From the NCBI RefSeq assembly GCF_900095795.1, contig NZ_LT608328.1:186001-250000 (forward strand): DNA of 64,000 bases, given 5' to 3'. Positions within the stretch are counted from its first letter, which is position 1. The number at the start of each line of letters is the position of its first letter. The notes under the pieces were generated by a model. The model was given only the letters and a program-made list of their open reading frames with translations, was not told the DNA's origin and ran no database searches. This document shows positions 53,041 to 61,416 of the stretch, piece after piece. The stretch is from Petrimonas mucosa. Lineage in GTDB: Bacteria > Bacteroidota > Bacteroidia > Bacteroidales > Dysgonomonadaceae. Both the position numbers and the translations under genes were made by a program.

Positions 53041-53247
53041 TCCTTCCTGCCACCACATTCGCTCCACTCGCAACGGCTCGCGCCGGGTCACTCCGCAAGC
53101 AAAAACAGGTCGCTGCGCTCCCCGGTTTTTCCTTTGCTCCGTTCCTGCTCAAGGCTGCATAACCTATTAATTTCAGATTTTAATCCGTTGAGAAAATCAA
53201 CAACAAATAATTTCATTGTATCAGAAAATATAATTAAACTTGCAATT

Positions 53248-53267
53248 ACAGTATTTCATATAGAACC
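53248..53267. repeat. Solitary ISL3 end
   Basis: ACAGTATTTCATATAGAACC is the exact 20-nt complement of the left end of the ISL3 element at 50001-50020. No transposase adjoins it. Sequence further inward matches only partly, so it is an old remnant or a small non-autonomous derivative. Confidence 0.7.
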
Positions 53268-53399
53268 ATCTTCTTGTTCGATACCCTTATATTTCCTTTT
53301 AACTCATTCCATTAGTTTATAGGAATGAACACGTCTGTAGTCACCAACAAAAATGCGTTGTGTGTTGTTTATAGTTGAAACAACGTAGAAATCAAGAAA

Positions 53400-54143
53400 A
53401 TGAAAGGATTCATCATTTTACTCCTGCTTATGGGTATTTTCCAAACAATACTGCCTCAATCACTGAAAACAGTTTCTTATCAAGATGGAACCCAGAAATT
53501 AAATGGACTGGTCACCTCAAATGCCGGCAAGCAGTTGCCAGGCGTTCTTATTCTTCCCGCCTGGAAGGGTGCGGACAATGAAGCGCGCATGGCCGCGTTG
53601 AATCTTGAGAAAGAAGGATACATTGCTTTCATAGCCGATATCTATGGCGAAGGAAACATACCTTCGGATAATGAAGCAGCTGCAAAACTTTCCGGCACAT
53701 ACAAGAATGACTACAATGCATATCAATACAGGATATCACTGGCTTTGGAGCAGTTGAAAGCACAAGGCGCGAAAGCAGATAAAATAGCGGTGATCGGTTA
53801 CTGCTTTGGCGGGACAGGAGCTCTGGAAGCTGCACGGGCAGGATTCAACGTGCAGGGAGTGGTTTCCATACACGGCGGATTGAGTAAAGATGCAAGCCGG
53901 CCAAACAAGCCCATACAAACGAAAGTGTTGGTGGAGCACCCGGCAGAAGATAAGAGCGTATCGCGGGAGGATCTCGACAATCTGGTAAAAGAATTGAATG
54001 AAGGCAATGCCGACTGGCAAATCATCACCTATGCCCACTCCGGCCATACCTTCACAAATCCCGAGTCTCCAGAGTACAACGACGTGATGGCAATGAGAGC
54101 ATGGAATCATACACTGTTGTTTCTGGAAGAGGTATTGAATTAG
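53400..54143 (+). CDS. Dienelactone-hydrolase-family protein, secreted
   Basis: 247 residues with a signal peptide (GFIILLLLMGIFQTILPQ). Alpha/beta hydrolase of the DLH family: nucleophile Cys in KIAVIGYCFGGTGALEAA, acid probably Asp in EHPAEDKSVS, His in ITYAHSGHTFTNPE. Also PGVLILPAWKGADNEARM and YIAFIADIYGEG at the start of the fold. Substrate unknown; many exported homologues act on small esters. It is followed 22 bp later by the AcpH-like gene in the same direction. Confidence 0.88.
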   Translation: MKGFIILLLLMGIFQTILPQSLKTVSYQDGTQKLNGLVTSNAGKQLPGVLILPAWKGADNEARMAALNLEKEGYIAFIADIYGEGNIPSDNEAAAKLSGTYKNDYNAYQYRISLALEQLKAQGAKADKIAVIGYCFGGTGALEAARAGFNVQGVVSIHGGLSKDASRPNKPIQTKVLVEHPAEDKSVSREDLDNLVKELNEGNADWQIITYAHSGHTFTNPESPEYNDVMAMRAWNHTLLFLEEVLN

Positions 54144-54164
54144 TTCACTTGTTTTTATTATAAT

Positions 54165-54743
54165 TTGAATTACCTTGCCCATATTTATTTTTCGGACAGC
54201 TGTCGTCAGGTAGCCGTCGGCAATTTCATCGGAGATTTTGTCAAAGGTCGGAGATACAAGGCATATCCTTCGGGTATCAGAAAAGGAATCCTGTTGCACA
54301 GGCAAATCGATCATTTTACCGACAACCATCCTGCATTCAAGGAGACGGTGGAGCTACTCCGGCCATCATTCGGACGCTATTCGGGAATCATGGCCGACAT
54401 GTATTATGATTATCTGCTCGCTTCCGATTTTGATAGATATGGCAATGGGCGGAGCCTCGACCAATTTGCCCGAAATTTTTACTGGTCTGTTTTACTTTAC
54501 TACTGGTGGCTGCCCAAAAAGGTGAAAGGGTTCATTTTCCATTTCATAAAGACCAACCGGCTGAAGAAATATGGAACCCTCGCGGGACTGCAACAATCGC
54601 TCGAAATCATGTCTGTTCACAAGAGCTCCGCAATCAACCCCACCCTTGGCATCGAGTTCCTTGCAGCCAATGAATCGCAACTGAGAAACCATTTCGATCA
54701 ATTCATGATGGAGGCACTGCAAAAATTTCCCCTTCGCAGATAA
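54165..54743 (+). CDS. Acyl-carrier-protein phosphodiesterase-like protein
   Basis: 192 residues. Starts at TTG (54165): MNYLAHIYFSDSCRQVAVGNFIGD is the normal family N-terminus and no ATG is near, so TTG is the likely start. HD-like AcpH marks: GNFIGDFVKG, GILLHRQIDHFTDNHPAFKE, SGIMADMYYDYLLASDF. AcpH removes the phosphopantetheine group from ACP; in Bacteroidota the exact activity is not proven. Downstream of the dienelactone hydrolase. Confidence 0.85.
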   Translation: MNYLAHIYFSDSCRQVAVGNFIGDFVKGRRYKAYPSGIRKGILLHRQIDHFTDNHPAFKETVELLRPSFGRYSGIMADMYYDYLLASDFDRYGNGRSLDQFARNFYWSVLLYYWWLPKKVKGFIFHFIKTNRLKKYGTLAGLQQSLEIMSVHKSSAINPTLGIEFLAANESQLRNHFDQFMMEALQKFPLRR

Positions 54744-54931
54744 TTGCCTTATCAATTAATTAAAAATTCTTTTTAACAAGAATAATTGATAAAAAGTTTG
54801 TAGATTTACTTTCCAATCGTTAACTTGCAAAGAAATGGTTGTGCGACAGATGACCTTAAAATATTGCTTATTTGTAATCTCCACTTAGCAAAAACAAGCA
54901 TTCAGAATTCCTTCATAGTAATATAGTATCG

Positions 54932-55525
54932 ATGCAAATACTACACTTATCAGATACACACAACAGGCACAATCAACTGAGCAACCTGCCGGCAGCCGAT
55001 CTCCTTATTCACTCGGGCGACTTTTCATGCGATGGAACAGTAGAAGAGGTGCTGGATTTTATCAGGTGGTTTGGTGCTCTTCCATATAAGTATAAGATTT
55101 TCGTTGCAGGAAATCACGATGATTGTTTGTTTGAAGCTCAAATTGATGGACTACCTGATGGATGTTATTATCTATGTAATTCAAGCATTGAAATTGAAAA
55201 TATCAAATTTCATGGAATACCCATGTTCACGGCTGATCTTGTGTCGGGAAAATGTTCCAAACATGTCAGTGAAATTCCTTCTGATACAAATGTTTTAATC
55301 ACACATCAACCACCCTTTGGCTTGCTTGATATCTCAGAAGGTATAAATTATGGCGATCTTGATCTGCTGTATGCCGTATTAAAAATTAGACCGGATTATC
55401 ATCTTTTTGGTCATATACATGGTTCTTACGGTATTTCAGAAAATAAGCACACGCAGTTTTCGAATGCCTCTCTCGTTGATATGCATTACAAATTAGTAAA
55501 TCAGCCTTTTGGTTTTGCATATTAG
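54932..55525 (+). CDS. Calcineurin-like metallophosphoesterase
   Basis: 197 residues. All five motifs present: HLSDTHNRHNQL, LLIHSGDFSCDG, VAGNHDDCL, VLITHQPPFG and YHLFGHIHGSYG. Cytosolic (no signal). Small proteins of this group cut phosphodiesters such as cyclic nucleotides; substrate unknown. It stands alone after a 190-bp AT-rich gap. Confidence 0.88.
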   Translation: MQILHLSDTHNRHNQLSNLPAADLLIHSGDFSCDGTVEEVLDFIRWFGALPYKYKIFVAGNHDDCLFEAQIDGLPDGCYYLCNSSIEIENIKFHGIPMFTADLVSGKCSKHVSEIPSDTNVLITHQPPFGLLDISEGINYGDLDLLYAVLKIRPDYHLFGHIHGSYGISENKHTQFSNASLVDMHYKLVNQPFGFAY

Positions 55526-55660
55526 TTCAAGATGAAATGAGTTTTCACCGATAAATAAAAACATTCCAGTTTCATGGCCATTAAATCGGGTAAAGAGAGA
55601 TAGCCATCGCAATAAAGAGAATGCATCATGTAACAGACCTGAATGTTCCATGCTACAAAG

Positions 55661-56011
55661 TCATTTGGGAATTTCAATATCCATTGTATCCTGATCTTCA
55701 TAATCGATGAATCCCTCTAAATCAAAGTCATCGATGAGAATTTGTTTTTCGTCAATCAATTTCTTCAAGGATGTTCTGATTGATAACTTTTTGTCGTATG
55801 ATTCACTCATTAGAATGGTTAAGCGATCGTTTATCAATACAAAATGATCAAAGAAATAATCGTTAAAGACAAAGTCCTGGTTTAATTTATTGCACCGTAC
55901 AGTTGCAGTATGAAAGACTTTCTCACGTCCTTCAAAACGACCATTACAAATTATTTTCTCCAATTTTGATACAGGGTAATTTGTGAAATCAAACTTAACT
56001 TTTTTCATCAT
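55661..56011 (-). CDS. Hypothetical protein
   Basis: 116 residues from ATG at 56011 (ATG 56008 also possible; the frame extends to a TTG at 56044). Begins MMKKVKFDFTNYPVSKLEK and ends in an acidic tail (DDFDLEGFIDYEDQDTMDI). The central part alternates charged strands (VFHTATVRCNKLNQDFVFND, HFVLINDRLTILMSES). No family recognised. AT-rich, next to an IS4 copy, probably accessory. Confidence 0.5.
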   Translation of the reverse strand: MMKKVKFDFTNYPVSKLEKIICNGRFEGREKVFHTATVRCNKLNQDFVFNDYFFDHFVLINDRLTILMSESYDKKLSIRTSLKKLIDEKQILIDDFDLEGFIDYEDQDTMDIEIPK

Positions 56012-56164
56012 CTTCAGTGTTATCTTTATTATATCATGATTCAAAGTAAAGCGCAGGGTATGCCATATAACGGCACCGGATTATTTTATTTATAACTTAA
56101 AAATCTCATTTAAAATTCCCAACTCAAGTTAATAGTTTTCAAAGCGGAATTTCTCTTTTTTTTC

Positions 56165-56382
56165 CACTGTTGTCCGATAAAAACTTTTTAGAAAAAGTAC
56201 GCGGGCAAATTTGAGTTTTGCCCGTCGTACTAATAATTGTAGCTTTGTATTCATCACAAAACAAGTCTACAATCACTGTTGTCCGATAAAAACTTTTTAG
56301 AAAAAGTACGCGGGCAAATTTGAGTTTTGCCCGTCGTACTAATAATTGTAGCTTTGTATTCATCACAAAACAAGTCTACAAT
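56165..56382. repeat. 109-bp tandem duplication of the IS4 left end
   Basis: Two essentially identical 109-bp units, each with the terminal CACTGTTGTCCGATAAAAAC and the GTACGCGGGCAAA/TTTGCCCGTCGTAC hairpin. The first unit stops at the AT of the transposase start codon. Confidence 0.88.
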
Positions 56383-57595
56383 GAACAAAAGTACTTATTT
56401 TTTTGGACAATCGGTATTCGGACAGCTCATATCTATGGTAGATACAAGGATTATCGCCCGAAACAGCAAACGGTACAAGGCCGATCATTACGTGAAACGT
56501 TTCACGGCTAAGGATCACCTTATAAGCATGTTGTTTTGCGTCTTCGCCAAATGCTCCTCCCTGCGCGAGGTGGCGGGTGCAATGCTCGGTCTTTCAGGCA
56601 AGACCAGGCATTTCCAGCTCGGCCACATACCCTACCGGAGCACCTTGTCGGACGCCAACAAGCGCAGGAGCGTTGATTTCTTCTCGGGCGTGTACCACGA
56701 CCTGCTTCGCGAGTACCAACACGTGATCTCGGACACCCGCTTTAAAGATGTGTTGAACAAGCAGGTCGAGATCTTCGACAGCACGGTTATCAGTTTGTTC
56801 CAGGACATCTTGAAGTGCGTCGGCAGAACACCCTCGAACGGTAAACGCAAAGGGGGGATCAAGGTGCACACCGTTATCAATGTCGACGAGCCCGTTCCCA
56901 AGATGATATGGTTCTCATCCGCTGCCACGAACGATCACCTGCTGTTGAGGAAACTGGAACCGGATGACAACACTATTTACGTCTTCGACAAGGGATACAA
57001 CGATTATAAAGCCTTCAAGCTGTTTTGTGAAAAGGGAGCCGGATTCGTTACCCGCATCAAGGAGAACGCCGTTTACAAGGTGGAGCAAGAACTTTACATC
57101 GATGAATGCATCCACAGCGGCGTGCTGGAAGACACTATCATCGAGGTGACCGTGAAGGAAGATGATGGCGGGAGCAAGCTGAAGTTGCGCAAGGTGGTGT
57201 TCTACGACAGGGTGTTGAAAAGGAAGTTCGAGTTCCTCACCAACCTGTTCGAGATGCGGCCCGACATGATAGCGGCCTTGTATAAAATAAGATGGCAAAT
57301 AGAGCTGTTATTCAAGCAGTTAAAATCAAACTTCCCCCTGAAGTACTTCCTCGGGGATAACGAGAACGCGATAAAAATACAGGTATATTGCGCTTTGATC
57401 GTGAACCTCTTGCTCACGGTTATACAGAAGCGGTTGAAACGGCCTTGGGCATTCTCCAACCTGGTGTCATTTTGCAGGATACACCTGTTTAATTACCTGC
57501 ACTTGATAAAATTTTTAGAAAACCCGGAACGAGATTGGCAACGAGATGACCAGGATTTAGAGATGCTTACCCTTTTCAGGGGGGCTTACTTTTGA
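56381..57595 (+). CDS. IS4-family transposase (DUF4372 N-terminus), copy 2
   Basis: 404 residues from ATG at 56381; the shared start MNKSTYFFGQSVFGQL fixes it. Catalytic segments EIFDSTVISLFQ, IYVFDKGYNDYKAF and YKIRWQIELLFKQLKS are intact. It differs from copy 1 in scattered residues (for example FSSAATNDHLLLRKLEPD against FTSAATHDHALLKKLSPD), so the two copies are not a very recent duplication, and it ends earlier (LFRGAYF) by a frame difference. Confidence 0.92.
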   Translation: MNKSTYFFGQSVFGQLISMVDTRIIARNSKRYKADHYVKRFTAKDHLISMLFCVFAKCSSLREVAGAMLGLSGKTRHFQLGHIPYRSTLSDANKRRSVDFFSGVYHDLLREYQHVISDTRFKDVLNKQVEIFDSTVISLFQDILKCVGRTPSNGKRKGGIKVHTVINVDEPVPKMIWFSSAATNDHLLLRKLEPDDNTIYVFDKGYNDYKAFKLFCEKGAGFVTRIKENAVYKVEQELYIDECIHSGVLEDTIIEVTVKEDDGGSKLKLRKVVFYDRVLKRKFEFLTNLFEMRPDMIAALYKIRWQIELLFKQLKSNFPLKYFLGDNENAIKIQVYCALIVNLLLTVIQKRLKRPWAFSNLVSFCRIHLFNYLHLIKFLENPERDWQRDDQDLEMLTLFRGAYF

Positions 57596-57876
57596 AAATA
57601 GAAAAATTATAAAAAGAAACGACTGATAATAAGCCGGTTAAAAGTAACGAAGAATCAAAATCGGTTTTTATCGGACGGCAATGTTTTTTTTCGAGAGATA
57701 CCGTTTTATTTTCTTTTCATCTTCACTGTTTCTTGCACGTTTAACGTGTTGATTTACTTTTTATGGTGGCGTTTTTATATATATTAACATTACCACTCTT
57801 CCAAGGCATGGCAATTCCTTGTCATAAACCCTTTTACGACACGAAAGATGGCGATGGACGATTAAGTGAAAATCCG

Positions 57877-59205
57877 TCATCCGGTCATCGTTGTCGTTAT
57901 TCGCTGCTCAAAATCACGCCACCCCGCTTTTCGGTAATACTCCTTAGGCATTTTTACCGTGACCTGCCTGCCGGATTTCACCACTTTACCCGGCACTCGG
58001 ATAAACCATTCTCGGAAGGTAGAGTGCTCTTGACGCCAAACCCAAAAGTCGCCCCGGTATCGCATGAGCACCGATAAACTGTAGGCAAATGACGAAAGTT
58101 GCCAAAGAATATCGTTTACCCAAAAATCATGCGTGATGGTTTTTCCCGCACAAAGCGAGTTTTTGGTTTGCTCGATCCAATTCTCACTCTCTGATCGGGA
58201 TCCATAAAGGGTATGGAGCTGCAAGGCATCCAATCCTTTCAGGTTCGAGCAATAGCAAAAGTACTCATACTCGGGTACAAATTGTTTTTCGCCAAAATAA
58301 TCGACTTCAACCATTTGCTTTATGATGCGCACGGCATAAAACATGCGGGGATTCCTCCAACCGCTACATTGATGTGTAAACTGACAGGTCGCCGTCCGTG
58401 GGCCAATCGGCTGCCAAGTCTGCCCGGCAAGTAAATCTTTCAGGTTTTTCAGCTTTACTTTCACCAAATATTCATGTTTACCGTCTTCTAACAAATTAAA
58501 TAATCCACCATTGAAAAAACCGCTGTCGGCCCTGAAAAACACCTTCTCCACCTTTTGGGGAAGAGCGGCCAAGGTTTCTTTGACAAACTCACAAACTCCG
58601 TTTGAGGTGTAAGCTGAACCCGGGCGGAGCCATGAATTGACAAGCAGTTTCATCTCCGTGACAAAACATAAGATGGGGTGATAGCTTTTCGAACCCTTCT
58701 TATGCGAGTTATAACCCACCTCAGCCCCTTGTTGGTTGCCGTAAACGGTAAATGTGCTTGAGTCGCAATCAAGTGTCAAGCGGCTTAAACCGCAACGGGA
58801 AACTTGCATGCCTGTAAAACCCAACAACAGCTCGTGAAGCGAACGGGCGCCCCTTTCACCCAAACCTGTCAAATGGCGGCGTATGGTGTCCTCGTCAATG
58901 TTCTTGGGTAACTTCAACAAGCGGGCAACCAAGGCGTCAAAGGTGAAGTTTTCAATCCGCTTCAAACGGTGAACACCGCACAACGATGCCAACAGGATAC
59001 TTGAGAGTATTTGGGCTGTGCTGAAACGGCTTGCATTGTGGCGGATGGTTGGAAAAAGATGTTCCAGCTTGCCATAAATACCGCAATGGTTGATAAAATC
59101 AGAGGTTACGCTTAACCCTGAATATGATGTTAATTGTTCTGAACTGAACTTTTTCTTTACTGAACAGGCAGTAAATGAGATTTTTTTACTATTTTTGTCT
59201 TGCAT
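57877..59205 (-). CDS. IS1380-family transposase
   Basis: 442 residues. IS1380-type DDE_Tnp_1: RLTLDCDSSTFTVYGNQQGAEVGYN (Asp), EKVFFRADSGFFNGGLFNLLE (Asp) and the late Glu in ESENWIEQTKNSL. N-terminal segment FSSEQLTSYSGLSVTSDFI is typical. Intact frame. I could not place the terminal repeats: the 190 bp to its left and 95 bp to its right were inspected without a convincing match. It separates the second IS4 copy from the WYL-nuclease unit. Confidence 0.9.
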   Translation of the reverse strand: MQDKNSKKISFTACSVKKKFSSEQLTSYSGLSVTSDFINHCGIYGKLEHLFPTIRHNASRFSTAQILSSILLASLCGVHRLKRIENFTFDALVARLLKLPKNIDEDTIRRHLTGLGERGARSLHELLLGFTGMQVSRCGLSRLTLDCDSSTFTVYGNQQGAEVGYNSHKKGSKSYHPILCFVTEMKLLVNSWLRPGSAYTSNGVCEFVKETLAALPQKVEKVFFRADSGFFNGGLFNLLEDGKHEYLVKVKLKNLKDLLAGQTWQPIGPRTATCQFTHQCSGWRNPRMFYAVRIIKQMVEVDYFGEKQFVPEYEYFCYCSNLKGLDALQLHTLYGSRSESENWIEQTKNSLCAGKTITHDFWVNDILWQLSSFAYSLSVLMRYRGDFWVWRQEHSTFREWFIRVPGKVVKSGRQVTVKMPKEYYRKAGWRDFEQRITTTMTG

Positions 59206-59327
59206 GTGTCGGGTGAATGTTTGTTTTTGTATAACACTTTAAAAATAAATACTTTACCTGACATATGCAACTTTTATTTGAGACTTTTAGGTATAACTTT
59301 AAAAATTTGTTTGGATCATGTGTCTTT

Positions 59328-59338
59328 ATTTGGCATAT
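59328..59338 (+). promoter_or_regulatory. Operator half-site at the nuclease operon promoter
   Basis: ATTTGGCATAT is identical to part of the right arm of the operator at 62466-62486 before the WYL gene. It lies 9 bp upstream of the -7 box, where a bound regulator would block polymerase. Confidence 0.5.
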
Positions 59339-59346
59339 CCATCTGA

Positions 59347-59354
59347 TATCTTTG
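59347..59354 (+). promoter_or_regulatory. -7 box of the 59371 operon
   Basis: TATCTTTG, 17 bp before the ATG at 59371. TTTG at 59329-59332 could be a -33 element with short spacing. Confidence 0.55.
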
Positions 59355-59370
59355 TAGTAAAAACATTATT

Positions 59371-59811
59371 ATGAGAATAGCAGAATGGGAATATTGGTTA
59401 AAAGATGAGTTGAAACAGCATGATGAACAAACTGATTCCAGTACGGTATACAAATCTCCTTTGACGAAAGAAGATATTGATGATATTCATCATTTTGTTA
59501 GGGATATGAGCATTTCAATCTATTCAGGTCCGGAGGACATGGATGATAGGGCGAACAAAATTGTTGAATTGGCTACAGGACAATATCACAATAAATTTCA
59601 AGAACTATCTGACTACACACACTTTTATTTTCTCTTTGAGTTTTCTTCTGAAAAGCCCATTTTATTGGACGAACTGGCAGAAATCATGATGAAATTATTA
59701 AAGTTGGTACAAGGAGAAAATTCCGAACCAAAATACTACTTCTTTGGAGTAGAAACGTGCGGAGAAACAGCAAATGCACTTCATGTTAAAATTAATGCCG
59801 GGACATTGTAA
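59371..59811 (+). CDS. Hypothetical protein, first gene of nuclease operon
   Basis: 146 residues, soluble, acidic. MRIAEWEYWLKDELKQHDEQ, then LTKEDIDDIHHFVRDMSISIY and a Phe/Tyr-rich region (YTHFYFLFEFSSEKPILLDEL) and YYFFGVETCGETANALHVKI. No family recognised. It has a good promoter with a possible WYL operator half-site in front and reads towards the PD-(D/E)XK gene. Codon use is AT-rich. Confidence 0.55.
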   Translation: MRIAEWEYWLKDELKQHDEQTDSSTVYKSPLTKEDIDDIHHFVRDMSISIYSGPEDMDDRANKIVELATGQYHNKFQELSDYTHFYFLFEFSSEKPILLDELAEIMMKLLKLVQGENSEPKYYFFGVETCGETANALHVKINAGTL

Positions 59812-59863
59812 ATATAGTTTATTATAATACATTTACAAAATTGTGACCGAAAGTCATATTTTC

Positions 59864-59953
59864 ATGGAATCATTTGTAACCATAGATCAGTTTAATCATA
59901 ATGCCCTGGTCGATGCAGAGGCTTGTACTAGAATTGCGATAGATATCTTGTGA
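59864..59953 (+). CDS. Possible 29-residue small protein
   Basis: ATG at 59864, stop at 59951-59953: MESFVTIDQFNHNALVDAEA then CTRIAIDIL. The amino-acid pattern is protein-like and the frame lies between two accepted genes of the same strand. It may be a genuine small protein or the end of a decayed gene. Confidence 0.3.
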   Translation: MESFVTIDQFNHNALVDAEACTRIAIDIL

Positions 59954-59968
59954 ATAAAATAATTAATT

Positions 59969-60190
59969 ATGTCAAAAGTATTTAGAATAACACCGAAACG
60001 TGTTAAACGTACAAATGGAACTCTATTGACACCAGATATGGTGATTACAGTTACAACCCTGCAACACACTAACAATCCATTTTACAATGGAGCGAAAGAA
60101 ATCAAAGAAGCTTATTTGCGTCTTTTCCGCTTTGATTATCAGAGAGCCAATTGTAATAAGAATGATTTTGAAGTGGAGCAGTTAGATTAA
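59969..60190 (+). CDS. Small basic hypothetical protein
   Basis: 73 residues: MSKVFRITPKRVKRTNGTLL, PDMVITVTTLQHTNNPFYNG, then KEIKEAYLRLFRFDYQRANC. Basic N-terminus and strand-rich start suggest nucleic-acid or protein binding; similar small ORFs are common in Bacteroidales accessory loci (recollection, not verified). It ends 43 bp before the nuclease gene, so it is probably in the same transcript. Confidence 0.6.
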   Translation: MSKVFRITPKRVKRTNGTLLTPDMVITVTTLQHTNNPFYNGAKEIKEAYLRLFRFDYQRANCNKNDFEVEQLD

Positions 60191-60232
60191 ATTTGACTTG
60201 GAGAACTGGAATAAGAACTAAAAAATAAAAAA

Positions 60233-61375
60233 ATGACAAACACTCAGATCAAAAACTTTTTCTCTCTCGTAGCTACGAAAAAGAAACTGGTTGAACAAAT
60301 CAGATATCTTTATGGTAAGGAATTAGCCGTAAATTTTAATTCCTTTGATTTTTGGAGTATTGATGAAAACAAAGTATCTGAAATAATTGCATTCTTTTTA
60401 AACCCAGATGGCTGTCATGAACAGGGAGATGCTTATTTAAGACTTTTTCTAAAGAAGTTTGACCTTGATTTCTTTAATTATTCAGAGACGGATAAAATAA
60501 GTGTTCATTGTGAAAGTTCCACAGAAAACAATAGAAGAATTGATATAGTTATTGTGAAGAATAATTATGAAAAAGCTATCGGTATTGAAAATAAGATTTA
60601 TACATGGACTCAGGATCAGCATAATCAGATAAATGACTATTATGAATATTTACTAGAGAAAACAAATGGTAATTTTTGTCTAATCTATTTGAGTCCTGCG
60701 AGTAAAGAAATTTCAAATGAAAGCATTAGTAAAGAGAATAGATTTCAATATATTTCAGATCAAAGGCTAAAACAATTGACTTATGAAGATCATTTGATTG
60801 AATGTATCAGAGAATTCGGAAATATTACGCAAAACTACAGAGTTAAATCATTTTTATGTGACTTAGAAAAAAAATTAAAAAAAATGTATATGGGAGAAGA
60901 AAATGTAAATTCGAAACAAGTAATTAAAGATTTAATACTTGAAAATAAGGAAAATATAGAAATATCCTTCCTAGTGGCAAACTCACTAAAAGAAGTTAAA
61001 TATAAATTGAAGGAGAAATTTAATGAGCAAATTGAAGAAATAGGTAGAGAGTTGAATATTAAAGTTGAGGGAATTTATTTGGTACCTAGTAAATGGTCTA
61101 AACACAAAATTGGTTTTAGTTTTGAACGTGGAGGAATTATTTATGGCGTGAAAAGAATCACTCCAGATATAAATAGATCGAGGCTATCGGAAATAGAAAA
61201 TATTTTTCAGCAACAATTCATGGTTTCAGAATGGTGGCCCATGTATCAATTTTTCTACAGCAATATAGAGATTGATAAAGATTTTTGGATTGATGTTAGC
61301 ACAGGTCGAGCAAAAGAAAGAGCAAAAGATTTTATAAAAGCTATTAACGATAAATTAAATAACGAAAATTATTGA
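60233..61375 (+). CDS. PD-(D/E)XK nuclease superfamily protein
   Basis: 380 residues, soluble. The nuclease core is at about 45-150: an early acidic helix (ENKVSEIIAFFLNPDGCHEQGD), then NNRRIDIVIVKNNYEKAIGIENKIYT, in which Asp and the Glu-x-Lys-type pair form the metal site, followed by DQHNQINDYYEYL. This is the PDDEXK_4 pattern. The C-terminal half (coiled start VNSKQVIKDLILENKENIE, then IKVEGIYLVPSKWSKHKIGFSF) may be a target-recognition domain. Such proteins often act in phage defence or DNA repair; here it lies opposite a WYL regulator. Role inferred only. Confidence 0.78.
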   Translation: MTNTQIKNFFSLVATKKKLVEQIRYLYGKELAVNFNSFDFWSIDENKVSEIIAFFLNPDGCHEQGDAYLRLFLKKFDLDFFNYSETDKISVHCESSTENNRRIDIVIVKNNYEKAIGIENKIYTWTQDQHNQINDYYEYLLEKTNGNFCLIYLSPASKEISNESISKENRFQYISDQRLKQLTYEDHLIECIREFGNITQNYRVKSFLCDLEKKLKKMYMGEENVNSKQVIKDLILENKENIEISFLVANSLKEVKYKLKEKFNEQIEEIGRELNIKVEGIYLVPSKWSKHKIGFSFERGGIIYGVKRITPDINRSRLSEIENIFQQQFMVSEWWPMYQFFYSNIEIDKDFWIDVSTGRAKERAKDFIKAINDKLNNENY

Positions 61376-61416
61376 TTAATTTTCGCTGCGGTTCGTCACT
61401 TTATTATTTCCAATCA

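Larger units (their letters stand above)
51479..53160. other. ORF-free, pyrimidine-rich structured region
   Basis: About 1.7 kb without a believable gene. The plus strand is strongly C/T-rich and full of short words GCTTCG, CGCTC and TCATGCTTC. It contains palindrome P3 and at least four hairpins with the loop TCATGCTTC. Open frames here (for example 52341-52922) come from the repeats and have no protein-like composition. It lies between an ISL3 copy and a solitary ISL3 end at 53248. It could be a structured RNA, a cassette-array relic or a cluster of palindromic repeats. Confidence 0.55.
56165..57683 (+). mobile_element. IS4-family element, copy 2, with duplicated left end
   Basis: The element is flanked by TTTTTTTTC on both sides (56156-56164 and 57684-57692), a 9-bp target duplication. 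Its left 109 bp occur twice in tandem (56165-56273 and 56274-56382). Right end as in copy 1 (complement CATTGCCGTCCGATAAAAAC). Confidence 0.88.

Noticed and set aside
57763-58077. 104-codon plus-strand frame left of the IS1380 gene
   Set aside because: It continues antisense into the transposase and lacks protein character.
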